NCBI GenBank assembly: GCA_026419785.1 | Contig: JAODTK010005669.1 | Location: forward strand, 1-64,000 | Reading direction: 5' to 3' | Source of the DNA: Sclerodactyla briareus | Lineage: Eukaryota > Echinodermata > Holothuroidea > Dendrochirotida > Sclerodactylidae | DNA length: 64,000 nucleotides | Part shown: one piece after another, positions 23,920-34,480 of the stretch | Position numbering within the stretch: the first letter of the stretch is position 1 | Layout: every line of letters begins with the position of its first letter | The notes under the pieces: model-generated | The model's database searches: none | Seen by the model: only the letters and a program-made list of their open reading frames with translations | What the model was told of the DNA's origin: nothing | Translations under genes and position numbers: made by a program

Positions 23920-24446
23920 TTAAAGGCCAATGGTCATGTAACATATTGTTTAAATAGCTTAGGTGAAAAGAGGACATATCAATACCCTCCACAACCGAAA
24001 ATTTTCAAGCATGTTGCATTGTTGGAATATTTCAGTGTAATCTTGAGAAATTTAAGGGATCTATGATATCACGGGGAATTGATCACATGACCCTACACAG
24101 TAAAATTGCTTATTTCGCATGATAACAGGAAAACGAAAAAAGGTTTTCACTCAGAAATCATTGAAATGATTCTTCGATATTTTTATACGATTCTGTTGGT
24201 TTTTATTGGGATCTCCTCATAGTTTGTTCTGCGTATGAGATTTTCAAAAGTACAGGTTTACATTTACTTTGTATTCCAGGGTATCTTGCGGTTCCCCCAT
24301 GATGTCCCAAGGAAAATTTTGAAATCGCTGTTGTGCCTTATCGGTACACTCAAATCGACTCAAATTCGGTCTGGGAGTTCGGCTGTCATAGTGTAAAAAT
24401 TAAGTTACCAGAAGTATAGTTATGATTACATGACCATTGCCTTTGA
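23920..24446. mobile_element. Non-autonomous inverted-repeat element, copy 1
   Basis: The left end TTAAAGGCCAATGGTCATGT and the reverse complement of the right end, TTCAAAGGCAATGGTCATGT, are near-perfect inverted repeats at 23920-23942 and 24426-24446. The body is non-coding. A second, more diverged copy lies at 38240-38785 in the same orientation, sharing among other blocks CATGTTGC(A/C)TTGTT, TGAGAAATTT(A/G)AGG, ACTTTGTATT and CCTTATCGGTACAC. Two copies with the same ends define a mobile family; the superfamily is not assigned. Confidence 0.8.
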
Positions 24447-24539
24447 AGTGGGTTTCTCATGTATGTGGAGAGGCAACACCAGACTTGACTATGTTCAGTT
24501 TGCAAAGGTGGCATTAAGTTGGACAGCTTGACATTCGGC

Positions 24540-25085
24540 AACAAGGGGCATAGTGGGTTATGTCATTACAGCACGCCACTGAACCTCAAAACTCAAAACC
24601 AGAATTAGCATTCACCAGAACGAATCGCGAACTGCGCCAAGGGGCAGACAAAATACAATTCATCAGGGCTGGAGTTATGGCGCGTTTCGTTGCAAAGAGT
24701 ATTATTAATGTTGGACTAGATTGCCATTCGGCCTGAATGCTTCCCTATTATTTCGCCAGAATATTACGTTCAGTCCCACTTGCGTCAGTTATCACCGTAT
24801 CGTGTTGTGTGTCTTGTGGTGGACTATAAAATATGACAAATCATCCCTTGCTCCTGAACCAACAAAGGTGAAGATTGGGTTAAGTCATTACTAGCAATCC
24901 ACCTGAATTAACTTCAAAAACAGGAATTCTGCATTTCCACCAGAAATAAACAGGAAACTGCGCAGAGATCTTCAGAGGGCGCCAAACAAAAATACAATTC
25001 ATCAGGCATGGCGACTGGACGTATAGCAGGAGCCAAAACAAAAATACATTCATACAGGCACATGGTTAATGGCACGTATAGCAGG
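24540..25085 (+). repeat. Two-copy tandem repeat with a partial third unit
   Basis: A segment at 24540-24685 reappears at 24860-25030: AACAA(A)GG...GGGTTA(T/A)GTCATTAC, then a CCACCTGAA-type block, then AACTGCGC, then AAAATACAATTCATCAGG. A short third piece with AAAATACATTCATACAGG and GGCACGTATAGCAGG follows at 25032-25085. The period is about 320 bp. No coding motif is recognised. Confidence 0.7.
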
Positions 25086-25421
25086 CAAGTGTATGTGATT
25101 CACCTCCAGTTTATTCATTCAATAACTTTGCTACGAAATATGTAAGGCTATTAGCTACAAAAATTGCCGAAGGGGGAAGAGGAGCACAATTGCAATACGC
25201 CTTCTGCCAGGGATGGTGGAGGGGTGGGGGGGGGGGGGGGGGAGGGATGAAATGGTGGTAGGGAGCCATTGCGAACTGGAAAAGCTGGTAAATCATCGAT
25301 GCATCATTCACAGGACGAGAAGCCTAGATTGAGATTGGAACGTTGATTAGAATGTAAGACTGTTTCTGATGTTCTAATGCGAATACCCACACGAGGGCAC
25401 AAGCTTTTTTTCTAATGATTG
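25086..25421. other. Spacer with a long G-run
   Basis: A run of G of about 18 lies at 25225-25242. No gene is seen. Confidence 0.5.
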
Positions 25422-25805
25422 CCATGACCGACACCTCCAATGATTGAGGCCCCTCCAGTCATGGCAGTCATGACTGGAACCCTCCAGGGCAGGGCCAGTC
25501 ATGACTTGAGACTCAGTCATGGCAGCCATGACTGGAGACCTCCAGTCATGACAGTAGTCATGACTTGCGACCTCCAGTCATAACAGTCATGACTTGACCG
25601 ACTCCAGTCAGGGCGTCATGAATTGAGACTCCAGTCATAACATTCAGGACTTGAGACTCCAGTCAGGGCAGTCATGATATGAGCCCTCCAGTCATGGCAG
25701 TCCTGGACTTGAGACCTACAGTCATTGGCAGCCATGACTGGAACCTCAGTCCTAACAGTATGACTGAGACCCAGTCATGGCAGCCATGACTGGAGACCTC
25801 CATTG
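25422..25805. repeat. Minisatellite of self-complementary AGTCATGGCAGTCATGACT units
   Basis: About 13 imperfect units of 25-29 bp contain CCAGTCATGGCAGTCATGAC followed by a T(T/G)GAGACCT spacer. The unit includes the palindrome AGTCATGACT, and some copies form a longer one (CAGTCATGGCAGCCATGACTG), so the array can fold into serial hairpins. Units vary mostly by small indels. Confidence 0.9.
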
Positions 25806-25849
25806 ATCGATTGCAATCTCATCAGTATATTTATTCTGGGTATGGTTTG

Positions 25850-26155
25850 CTGAGAAATCAGGTGATAGGATTGCCTCTACCGTACAAGGCACAGTTGTGC
25901 ATAAAAAACATACCTTTATTAGAACCATCATATCAGCAGCAGACCGAGGCAAGTCTTGTACAAACGAGGAAGTCGCGTACGGGGGACAGCAGACTCAAAA
26001 TATGGGAAGCACAAAATGGGGAAAGCAACGACCAAAACTTCTGCAGAGAATAGGGTAAATGTGCGAAAAGTAAAAAAAGGTGAATCGGTCACCCGAAGTG
26101 TGGAGCATGTGGCAATATTTCTAACGTTCCTGCGGTCTAATGGTTACCTCTGAAC
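25850..26155 (+). repeat. Outer direct repeat, copy 1 (partner 28710-29025)
   Basis: It aligns with 28710-29025 in the same orientation. Shared blocks are GTACAAG, GTGCATAA, CAGCAG, GACTCAAAATATGGGAAGC (CTCAAAATATGGGAAGCC in the partner), GCAACGA, GCAGAGAATAGGG, GAATCG(A/G)TCACCCGAA, GTGTGG and AATATTTC(T/C)(A/G)ACGTT. No protein motif is recognised although both copies have short open frames. Confidence 0.75.
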
Positions 26156-26198
26156 TGGGCTGCGACCCACTACGCCTGGCAGCAGGGAAAGTCCACCC

Positions 26199-26380
26199 TA
26201 AGCCCAATTCATTACTTCACCGCCGGCCACTACAGCGGAACGGAAAATTCTGAAGCCGGCCGTACGCGCCAGAGTTCGCTGAACGTAGGCACGCGCGTCT
26301 CGCCGGCGGACTCGGTTCCGGTCTGTTTTGTTTGAACGCGCGTTCAAACGTGTCCGTTCCGTTTGAGATGAATCAGTTTT
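26199..26380. repeat. CpG-rich inverted repeat, left arm
   Basis: It begins AAGCCCAATTCATTACTTCA followed by CGCCGGCC, contains the perfect palindrome TTTGAACGCGCGTTCAAA (26331-26348), and is much richer in CpG than its surroundings. Related sequence recurs in inverted orientation at 27885-28085. It resembles the end of a palindromic DNA transposon or a GC-rich MITE. Confidence 0.55.
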
Positions 26381-26579
26381 TACTATTTTGACGGCAGACG
26401 GTGACTGCGTAACGCATTGCTTTTATTGGAAGCCGCAAAAAGTACTTTACAAACAAAACTTACTTTTGGTGCTGAAAACGAGTTGCAAGTATATGGTGTG
26501 TAGATTTTGGCAAAATAATACAACTTTTAATGAAAATTAAAAATTAGGCATAGCGTTCATAATGCCTTGATGTTGGAAG
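26381..26579. other. Spacer inside the nested repeat structure
   Basis: Nothing is recognised. Confidence 0.35.
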
Positions 26580-27440
26580 GGTAACACCCCGATATCGACC
26601 TCCCAGATTCCGACCTCTCTATATTTCGACTCCCCGTGTTCCAGCTCCTAATGTTTCAAGTCTGGTTATATCGTAAGTTTTAAATCATCGAGTCATAGAT
26701 TAATGAACGTGATGAGTGTGTGACTCTATCCCGATGAGATTAATGTCGCTTTACATTCAAACAAACTCTTTTACCCTCGGTGTGGGAAGGGGCCGTCTCT
26801 AGTTGCCGACCAGTCGGAATATAGAGACGATTTTTATAGCTAAAAAATGAACTATATATGCCGGACCAGTTCATCAGTCGGAACAAGGGAGGTCGGAACA
26901 CAGAGACGATTTTTTTTCGAATAAAAAGTCTCATATTCGCCCAGCCAGAGGTAGGAACATAGAGACGGCGGAATATAGTGACGATTTTCGTTCGAGTGGA
27001 CAAAACGTCTCTTGGTTCAGACCAGTCGGAACATAGAAGGTCGGAAACATAGAGAGGTCGAATATAGAGAGGTCGGAATATAGAGAGGTCGGAACATAGG
27101 AGGTCGGAATCTAAGCCGATTTTTTCGAGTGAAAAAACGTCTCTATATTCCGACCAGTCGGAGACATAAAAGGGTCGGAACATAGAAAGGTTCGGAATAG
27201 AGGGTCGGGTTCGAGAGGTCGGAATTATAGGAGTCATTTCGAATAAAAAAGTTTTTAGGTTCAGACCATTTGGAACATAGGGAGGTCGAAACATAGGGAT
27301 TAGGGAGGTCGGACATAGAGAGCGTGCGGAATATAGGAGGTCGGGAACATACAGACGATTTGTTTTTCTCGAAGTGAAAAAAAAAAACTCGACTATGTTG
27401 GAACATGGCGAGGTCGGAATATAGAGAGGTCGAAAATATC
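26580..27440. repeat. Hairpin-forming GAGGTCGGAATATAGA tandem block
   Basis: This is a tandem block built from a 16-bp word (GGTCGGAAxATAGAGA), repeated dozens of times in part, combined into higher-order units. Each higher unit contains two dyads: GACGATTTTTTC with GAAAAAACGTC around a CGAGT-like loop, and CTCTATGTTCCGAC with GTCGGAACATAGAG around a two-base loop. The long minus-strand open frame here (27294-26740) simply reflects the repeat, so I do not call it a gene. Confidence 0.85.
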
Positions 27441-27536
27441 GGGAGTAACCGTTTGTAGGGAATACATTCGTTTACTTGATTCCTTAAACGGTAAAACTAT
27501 CTACACTCTGCTGCGATTTACCTAACTAAGTACGCA

Positions 27537-27929
27537 GTGTTACCCACAGCCTTTCAGCTGTGGAACAGGGGACATGAGTGTCCCTCGGTGACTCATCAAC
27601 GGGGCGATTACGCTGTAGTAGGTCGTCAAATCTGCGGGCTCATTCATAACAGTAGCGGGAATGAATTTCGTAATCTTGCACTCTACGCAGATCAGTCACT
27701 AAAGAAGGGAATCGCCACTCATCATGCTGGGGATATTGAAAAAGTTCATGTACCACTGCCTTCTCCCCCTTTCTTTTTTGATGAGCACAAAACCACGAAT
27801 ACAGCTGCAAATTCTTCCTCACTTCAGAATCCCTCATTTCGAATGATATACATCTTGGAAAAAATGTGCAGGTATGTGTACTGGACCAGCAACATGCCGC
27901 ACACGTCACTGCCGGGAAGTATGAATTGA
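27537..27929 (+). CDS. Unrecognised ORF inside the nested repeat structure
   Basis: An open plus-strand frame of 130 codons lies between the hairpin block and the right CpG-rich arm. A pyrimidine-rich CAGCCTTTCAG precedes the LWNRGHECPSVTH stretch, so an exon starting near 27560 is possible. The middle part (GNEFRNLALYADQSLKKGIA) reads like ordinary protein, but I recognise no domain, and a 131-codon minus-strand frame overlaps it (28035-27640). It may be chance or the residue of a transposon protein. Confidence 0.18.
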   Translation: MLPTAFQLWNRGHECPSVTHQRGDYAVVGRQICGLIHNSSGNEFRNLALYADQSLKKGIATHHAGDIEKVHVPLPSPPFFFDEHKTTNTAANSSSLQNPSFRMIYILEKMCRYVYWTSNMPHTSLPGSMN

Positions 27930-28085
27930 AACGCGCGTGAAAGACGTGTCTATTGTGCGGCGGTGAGCCTCGGCGCGTAAACAACGAAACGGAAGTATAG
28001 AAGTCCGGTGAAAACGGCTGGACGCCGTCCGTCACCGCCGGACTTGTCCGGCGCCGAACGGTATGAACTGAGCTTACGAGTTAAT
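27885..28085. repeat. CpG-rich inverted repeat, right arm
   Basis: The reverse complements of its two ends read CAATTCATACTTCCCGGCAG and AAGCTCAGTTCATACCGTTC then GGCGCCGG. Both resemble the start of the left arm at 26199 (AAGCCCAATTCATTACTTCA). It contains a strong hairpin, GCCGGACTTGTCCGGC. It is an internally symmetrical, CpG-rich element of about 200 bp. Confidence 0.55.
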
Positions 28086-28709
28086 TAGGACTGTAGACAT
28101 GGAAACTTGGTTGATAGTGGCGGTTTCTTGCACTATTCAACTAGTTAACAGACTGGACCGACATTGTGTAAATGATGGCAAAGGATTATTCGAAATATTG
28201 CAAAAGATACACAGTATATTTCCAATTTTTGATTTGGAGATCAGACCCGCATTGTTCACGACAGTACCGACATTGGACAGTTAGATGAGCATGAGGGACG
28301 TGGGTCGACACGAAGCCTGCTTTGACTGCTGGTAGTGGTTAAACTGTTGAACCTGGATAGGTAGGTAGGTTCAACAATTTGCGTTTATAATAGTGTGTTG
28401 GTCAAAATCCACCCCCTCAGTTGCTGTAACGACAGACAAGGGAAGGCGTGAGATATCATTAAAGTAAACGACCCACAACCCATGGGGCGTTTGTCCGAGG
28501 AACCACATGTCGAGCGGCCACTCAACGACATATAAACAAAGTGATGTCAATACAACATAGTTGAATATAAATAGATATAAGTTCGTCTATAAATATACGT
28601 TTTGGAGGACGTGGAGTGAACATTAAAATTGCCACAGGACCGTTTCAGTATTGAGTTATATATACTTATAGAGATACACTTCTGGAGATAATAACGTGGT
28701 TATTCCATT
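28086..28709. other. Spacer with a short hairpin
   Basis: GTTGAACCT...AGGTTCAAC around 28346-28374 can form a hairpin with a GGTAG-type loop. No gene is seen. Confidence 0.4.
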
Positions 28710-29025
28710 AAGGTTGCCTGGGTTATCTTTTCCCGTACAAGAGAAAGGTGTGCATAACACACACAATTCCTTACATCACTGTCAGCAGCGCACCGAGCAA
28801 ACCCCCGTACAATGGATGGATAAGGAGCAGTACGTGGCAGACTGCCTCTCAAAATATGGGAAGCCACAAACACTTAGGGAAAAAAAGCAACGAACAAATT
28901 CAAGCAGAGAATAGGGGTTAATGTTGGGAAGGATGGAAGGATGGGCAAATGTGAATCGATCACCCGAACGTGTGGCATGTGGAATATTTCCGAACGTTTT
29001 CCAGCGGTTTATGGTTGCTGTACCC
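28710..29025 (+). repeat. Outer direct repeat, copy 2
   Basis: This is the same-orientation partner of 25850-26155. The order of shared blocks is preserved, with a short extra GGAAGGAT duplication in the middle of this copy. Confidence 0.75.
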
Positions 29026-31864
29026 CTTTAGCCTCCTGCTATCAAAGGTAATGTACGACTCTGTCATATAACTGCTTTTGAGGGCGTCGTTAGCTCTATT
29101 CGCTAGCTAAGGACTGAACGACAATTGTTATGGTGGCAAATGATTAAGTAACTCTTTAGCCTGGTCTGCGACACCCTTCTCTTCTGTTACGGCAAGACTC
29201 CATCTGACAGATAATATGTTCTTGGAATTCACGAGAGGATGTGAAGAAGAGGCATGGCAGGAAGGTCATTGAGTAGTACTATCCAGATGCGGAGTGTTCC
29301 TTGAAAGAAAGCGACAGGACAGGCCATCGAGAAAGTAAAATGGACCAAGAAAGATGAACTAAACTAAATAAAAATTATAGTATATTAACCCCAAACAACA
29401 CCCAATCAGAATACCGGTCTGTGTCGGGCACACTCGCTACACTATTACATGTCCTGATTCGGAATTGTTGCGTTCTTGTGATAAAAGTAAGGAAACAATT
29501 TGCGAGAAAAATATCTAAAAACAGGGTAGTGTTGATTGAATTAGATATTCGTGGTTTATTAAAAAAAGAAAAAAAAAACAACAACAACAACAGGGTTTTG
29601 CTTCGGACGTACGGAAGATGCGGAAGCTGCAAAACTACTTTCAAAACGAATATTGAGGGATTATATTAAAATCTTGGATACGTTTTGTGCCTGATTCGAT
29701 ACCACATATATAGGTCACATACATACAACTACTACGGCTGTGTTGGTAGAAAGATTGTTAAAAACCCTGAAAAAATCCAGTAAAGTTGGGAAGAAATTGA
29801 ATAATCGCGAAACTAAGTGGACCCAAAATAGCACGGAGGGAAATGATGGTATAGTGAAGTACAAGGAAGCCCGCCGTTTCCGTGTCCCGTGCAGGGTGGA
29901 GTTACCTCCAAATCTCAATCCATCACAATCCATCAGGTCCATCCTCTAGTAGTTCTCCAAAACCCGATTGAATTCCAAGCGCCGCCCGTTCGTCGTTGGA
30001 AAATCTGCAATGATGGATAGTAACATGAGAAAGGTTAAAATCCGCTCCCAAGTTCTAGGACTTTGGGGACGGAAACATGATGGTTTGGCATATCGTTTTA
30101 GAATGTTGTGTCACAGGACAATGGACAGTAGGAGTTCAGTTGACTCCATTGAGAGCCATTTATAATGATTTTCATTGCCACACACAGGTTACACTCAAAA
30201 TTAATGCTATTATGATAATATCAAATTTGTGTAGCGCTGTTACCACCGAAGTGCTTAAAGCGCTTATAGACCTTACCCCGATCATTAGGATATCGGTCCA
30301 CGCAACTCCGACCTTCCGGAGAGGGATATCGGCAGTATATTTATAATCAGCGTGGGGTTGGTGATCTGATGCCTCACGGTCACCATTTGTGCACCTGGGT
30401 GAAGAGAAGGTGACTAGCTCGGCGCCTTAGCACCACGCTCCCCGTTGACGAACCCGTTGAGAAACCGTGACGAATTCCCACTGACCAAATAATAAGTAAG
30501 AGATGTTTAATATGCTGCTCTGGAGATGTACAAACTGATAGTGCGGTTTTTTCTTCTTTTCGATGGTGACTTATGGCTATTACCAGATAGAGTGAATACA
30601 AACCGTACGTGCTTCCAAAAGTTATGTGACGCAATAACAAACCCCCTCGGTTTTTGTCCGCTCCACCTGGTATTAGGGTATATACGAGGTCCGAAGAACG
30701 CAGCATTAATGCTCATAACGCCACTGTCGCTTTTTTGCAGACGTTCATAATTCAATGGTTCTAGGTTTAGGCTGAAGGGTGTGAATTTATTTATCAGCAG
30801 GATAAGCGATTTGGTTTCAGTGAGCTTTGAACAATGTCCTCGTGCGCGCGATCCATTTGTGCGTAACTCCTCAGTGACACAAACGAAACCCCACCATCCT
30901 ATTGTTATTATTACTATCATGTTATATGAATTTTTACTATGAACAGTGGTCTATGTTTGAAGAGAATAGCTAATACCCATACCGTCCATCCGCCAGAGCT
31001 AGCATCATTGTCACAGTACACTAATGGTTAGGGATCCCATCTGCTGTTATGACGTGGACACCGCTGAATTTGATAGGGCACATCCCTGTAGTACCACTTC
31101 TGGCAGTCTCTTGGATACTCAGATTGTTGGTAAAGAAAAAAAAATTAAATAATAAGTCAATGGAATTTTTACTTTCCTCCATGCGCTCAAAACAAACAAA
31201 TTTAGAACTATTAGAGTAGTAAAGTAATCTAAAAAGAATTGGTTAATTTCGTGAATAACGGCATAATGCTTTAATGATGGTAATTAATGTGAATGCACTA
31301 TCATTTCATCAGAAGTGTTTTACAATACCCCATCATCTATTTATTTTTGCAATACCCCATCCTGATCGGTCGACTGTCTATAGCCAGCCATCCGTTTTTT
31401 GTTGTTTTGGCAATAACAGAGAGCGAGTCGAGTAACTAAATAATCGAATGGTTAGTTGTTGTGTGGCGGAAATACGATGAAGCTACTAACATGAAAGTTG
31501 CCCTGCCCTGCCCCTTATTGCGTATTTTAGAGATATATTAGAGACATGGTATCTTTAGAGAGATTCTTGTATCTCCAATTGTGGGGTTTCGACTTTTGTC
31601 GTGTCATTATTGCAGTCCGACAAAAATTAGCTGGACCACGAGTGGAAAATTTGGGAATTCTAACAACCAGAAGAGTTGGAAATCGGGACATAGCTTACTT
31701 GATTTGAGCCCTCTGGAGAACGTGCATCGAGTGTAGAGAGGAATTCGGGAATAGTTGGAAAAAGGTTGATTAATGAGGTCGTAGGGACGACTAAGAGGAA
31801 ATATCCGGGAGATATATTAGTATTACAGTAAAACTTTTTATGTCTAACTGCTGCGCGATCGTGC
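29026..31864. other. Long gene-free stretch
   Basis: It contains an A-run followed by (AAC)n at 29570-29592. Open frames of 60-140 codons occur on both strands (for example minus 30920-30507), but none has a motif, signal peptide or splice context that I can support. Confidence 0.4.
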
Positions 31865-32060
31865 TGGGTACTCGGTTTATTATGTATTTATTATTTATTA
31901 TTTATATTTATTTCTTTATTTATTTATTTATTTCTTTATGTATTTATTTATTTAGTTATTATTATTTATTAATGATATTTATTTATTAATTGATGATGAT
32001 TGATTGAGATGATTTATTATTATTATTTATTATTATTTATTTATTTATTGATTTGTTATG
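31865..32060. repeat. TTTA microsatellite, interrupted
   Basis: Degenerate ATTT/TTTA tract seen directly, with a GATT-rich interruption. Confidence 0.9.
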
Positions 32061-32179
32061 TGAACAACGTATCACCATTACGAAAATGAAAACATGAAAA
32101 AACTGAAAAATAGAAATAGAATCATAAAGGCAGCAGAATAATAATGAATAATAATAAGTGACAAATCAATAATAGCGAA

Positions 32180-32243
32180 GGCAAAAATCCTATTAGGACT
32201 CATCCGGTTTTAATCAGCAACCAAGGCCCTCGTATCTGTTTAT
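32180..32243. mobile_element. Single arm of the 21570-21722 MITE family
   Basis: This segment reads GACTCATCCGGTTTTAATCA, then GCAACCAAGGCCC, then TATCTGTTTATTATG. It matches 21668-21722 and, in reverse complement, 21570-21600. Only one arm is recognisable, so it is a truncated copy. Confidence 0.65.
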
Positions 32244-32486
32244 TATGTCCTAATTTAAAACCATTATAGGCTAAACCATTGCATAACGATATGGACATTA
32301 GCGAATCGTATCGATACAAGTCGAGAGCCCTTGTACTTTTCCTATTTTTAGTCTTGGTGTTTGAGAGTCGGAATGTGCCGTCAGCAATAAGCCTAACGCC
32401 CCCCCCCCCCCCCAGTCCGTTCCATTGCGGAAAACTTATAGACAACATAGACATAGCTTATCTGCCACATGGCACGCCGAACTGTT

Positions 32487-34480
32487 AGTTTAGTTTAGTT
32501 TATTGAGGAGGGTCCGGAAGACATAGTCCTCAGGAACACCCGGAAACTCAACAACACCCCAAAAATGCAAACACCCAGAAACCTGCATAATTCGCCCACA
32601 AATTTTTGAAGAATCAATCAGGCGTTCTTGAAGCATTCACACTAACTACACATAACAACATTTCCGAAGGCTATATTCCACTCGTTGATGGCTCTCTGTG
32701 AAAAGAAGTGTTCCGAAGATCCAACTACACCGAGTACCTCGAAGCTTGGGGTGGTGCGCGCGAGTTGTAGTACATTGGAACCCACACCACATCTATGGAA
32801 CAATTTTAAAGACCTGGATCAATTCACCCCGAACCCGCATCATCAGCTCCATTGAAGTTACCCAACTGCCCTGAGTCTTTCCTCGTACGGGAATTCTCTC
32901 AGGTTACTAATTAATTTAGTAGCCTACTCTGAACATTTTCAATCAACTGCTTATCTTTCACGGAATAAGGGTTCCACACTTGGACGGAATACTCGAGGTG
33001 AGGTCACACTAGTTGCTTGAAGAGTCTGAGAACTATATCCTCATCAAAGGGAGGAAAGCCGCTCTATCAGACCAAGCATCAATTGCCTTTCTCGCAGGTC
33101 AGCACACTGCTTAGAAGTTTCAACAAGCCTCGAAGCCACACAACAAGATCTTGACCGAGTCCACCACCCGAATATCCTGACCAGTCAAACTAAATGAGGC
33201 ATTATATTTTGGAAACCAACATGCTTACTTTACACTTGCCAGGTTGAAAACATTCTGCCAATCAGAAGAACACTTGGAAATCAGGTCAAAATCATTCCTG
33301 CACAATTCTAACATCGTCGTCTGACGAAAATCTACCGGTATGCAACTGTGTGTCGTCTGCAAACTTTTTCACTCGGGATTGCACTGAATTATCAAGACAG
33401 TCAATGTGAGTCAGAAACAGTAGGGGTCCAATAACCGATCCCTGTGGAACGCCAATAGTGACTGCTGCAAGTAGAAGCACACAGTTAATAACAACCGTTG
33501 TTCCCTGTATGAAGTCAAACCGATCCACCTGAGGAACATTCCGGCAATACCAAACTTCCAATTTGGCAACAGAGTTATGGGGAACTTTATCAAAGGCTTT
33601 CTGAAAGTCCAAACAAGATAATATCACAGCGGTGCCTCGGTCATCAGCATTAGTAACATCTACCATGAATTCGAAAAGATGAGACAAACACGAAGACCTT
33701 TTCTGAAACCATGCTGAGATGGCTAATTCAGATTCTTTCATCGAAATGGTTAACCATATGATCCTGAACTATCGATTCCATCATCTTACAAACGATACTG
33801 GTGAGACTGACCGGCCTGTAATTGCTAGAAAGAGATCGGTTACCCTACTTGAAAAAGAAGGGGACAAACAGTCGTCCTCTCCATCATCAGAACAATACCT
33901 TCACCTCTTTCCAGATTTTAATTAAAAATGTCAAGCAAGGGAGGTTCAAGATAGTTGCAAACTACTTCACAAGAAGGTAACTGCATCCGGGCCAGGAGAT
34001 TTTGCCATGCTTTGAGACGCTGAGTTTGGTTTGACTGACACCGGTGTACAAACAATATCACCAGCGCTTCCTGGTGATTCGCTAACAACGAGATCATTGA
34101 AATTTTCCAAGTTCTCCTGCGTGAAGACTGAGAAAAATAATTATTGAGAATCTCTGACGTCCTACTTCACACTAACCGTAGCCCATTATCAGGATCCAAC
34201 CAATGGACCATGCCATATTTACTTCTGCTTTCCCCTAATATAATAAGAAAAACGCGCGGGGATTGTTCTTAACAGTCGAGGCAAGTTTCTTTCCAAAAGT
34301 GAGTTTATCACCAGAAACTACCACGAACGGACTACCTTCTGCTGAGCATCGAAAATTCCTCGAACTCTACAAAGAGAAACCCGCCTTAAGTGCACTCTCG
34401 GCTCTAAGCCAAGCATTCAAACCATTCAACCCAGCCATGAAAACAACTTTGTTCACATAGCTCGGTAAAACTTTAGGTCT
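32487..34480 (-). mobile_element. CR1-like LINE, best-preserved copy, 5' truncated
   Basis: A non-LTR retrotransposon read on the minus strand. In order: NPRAFF...GKAEV near 34270-34200 (the region before the polymerase), LNNYFS near 34150, TQENLENFNDL near 34120, GPDA near 33985, then a clean 150-codon frame (33741-33292) with LDFQKAFDKVPH, GVPQGSVIGPLLF (about 33453-33416) and FADDTQLH (about 33364-33340), then HLEYSVQVWNPY with KDKQLIENVQSR (33000-32930). This is the standard order of a CR1-group reverse transcriptase and its C-terminal region. The 3' end at 32510-32487 is a short CTAAA repeat, as expected of LINEs with short tandem tails. Stops and frameshifts outside the 150-codon frame make it inactive. 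The endonuclease domain is missing. Confidence 0.9.

Noticed and set aside
30507-30920. 137-codon minus ORF
   Set aside because: Other frames on both strands are similarly open here and no motif is visible.
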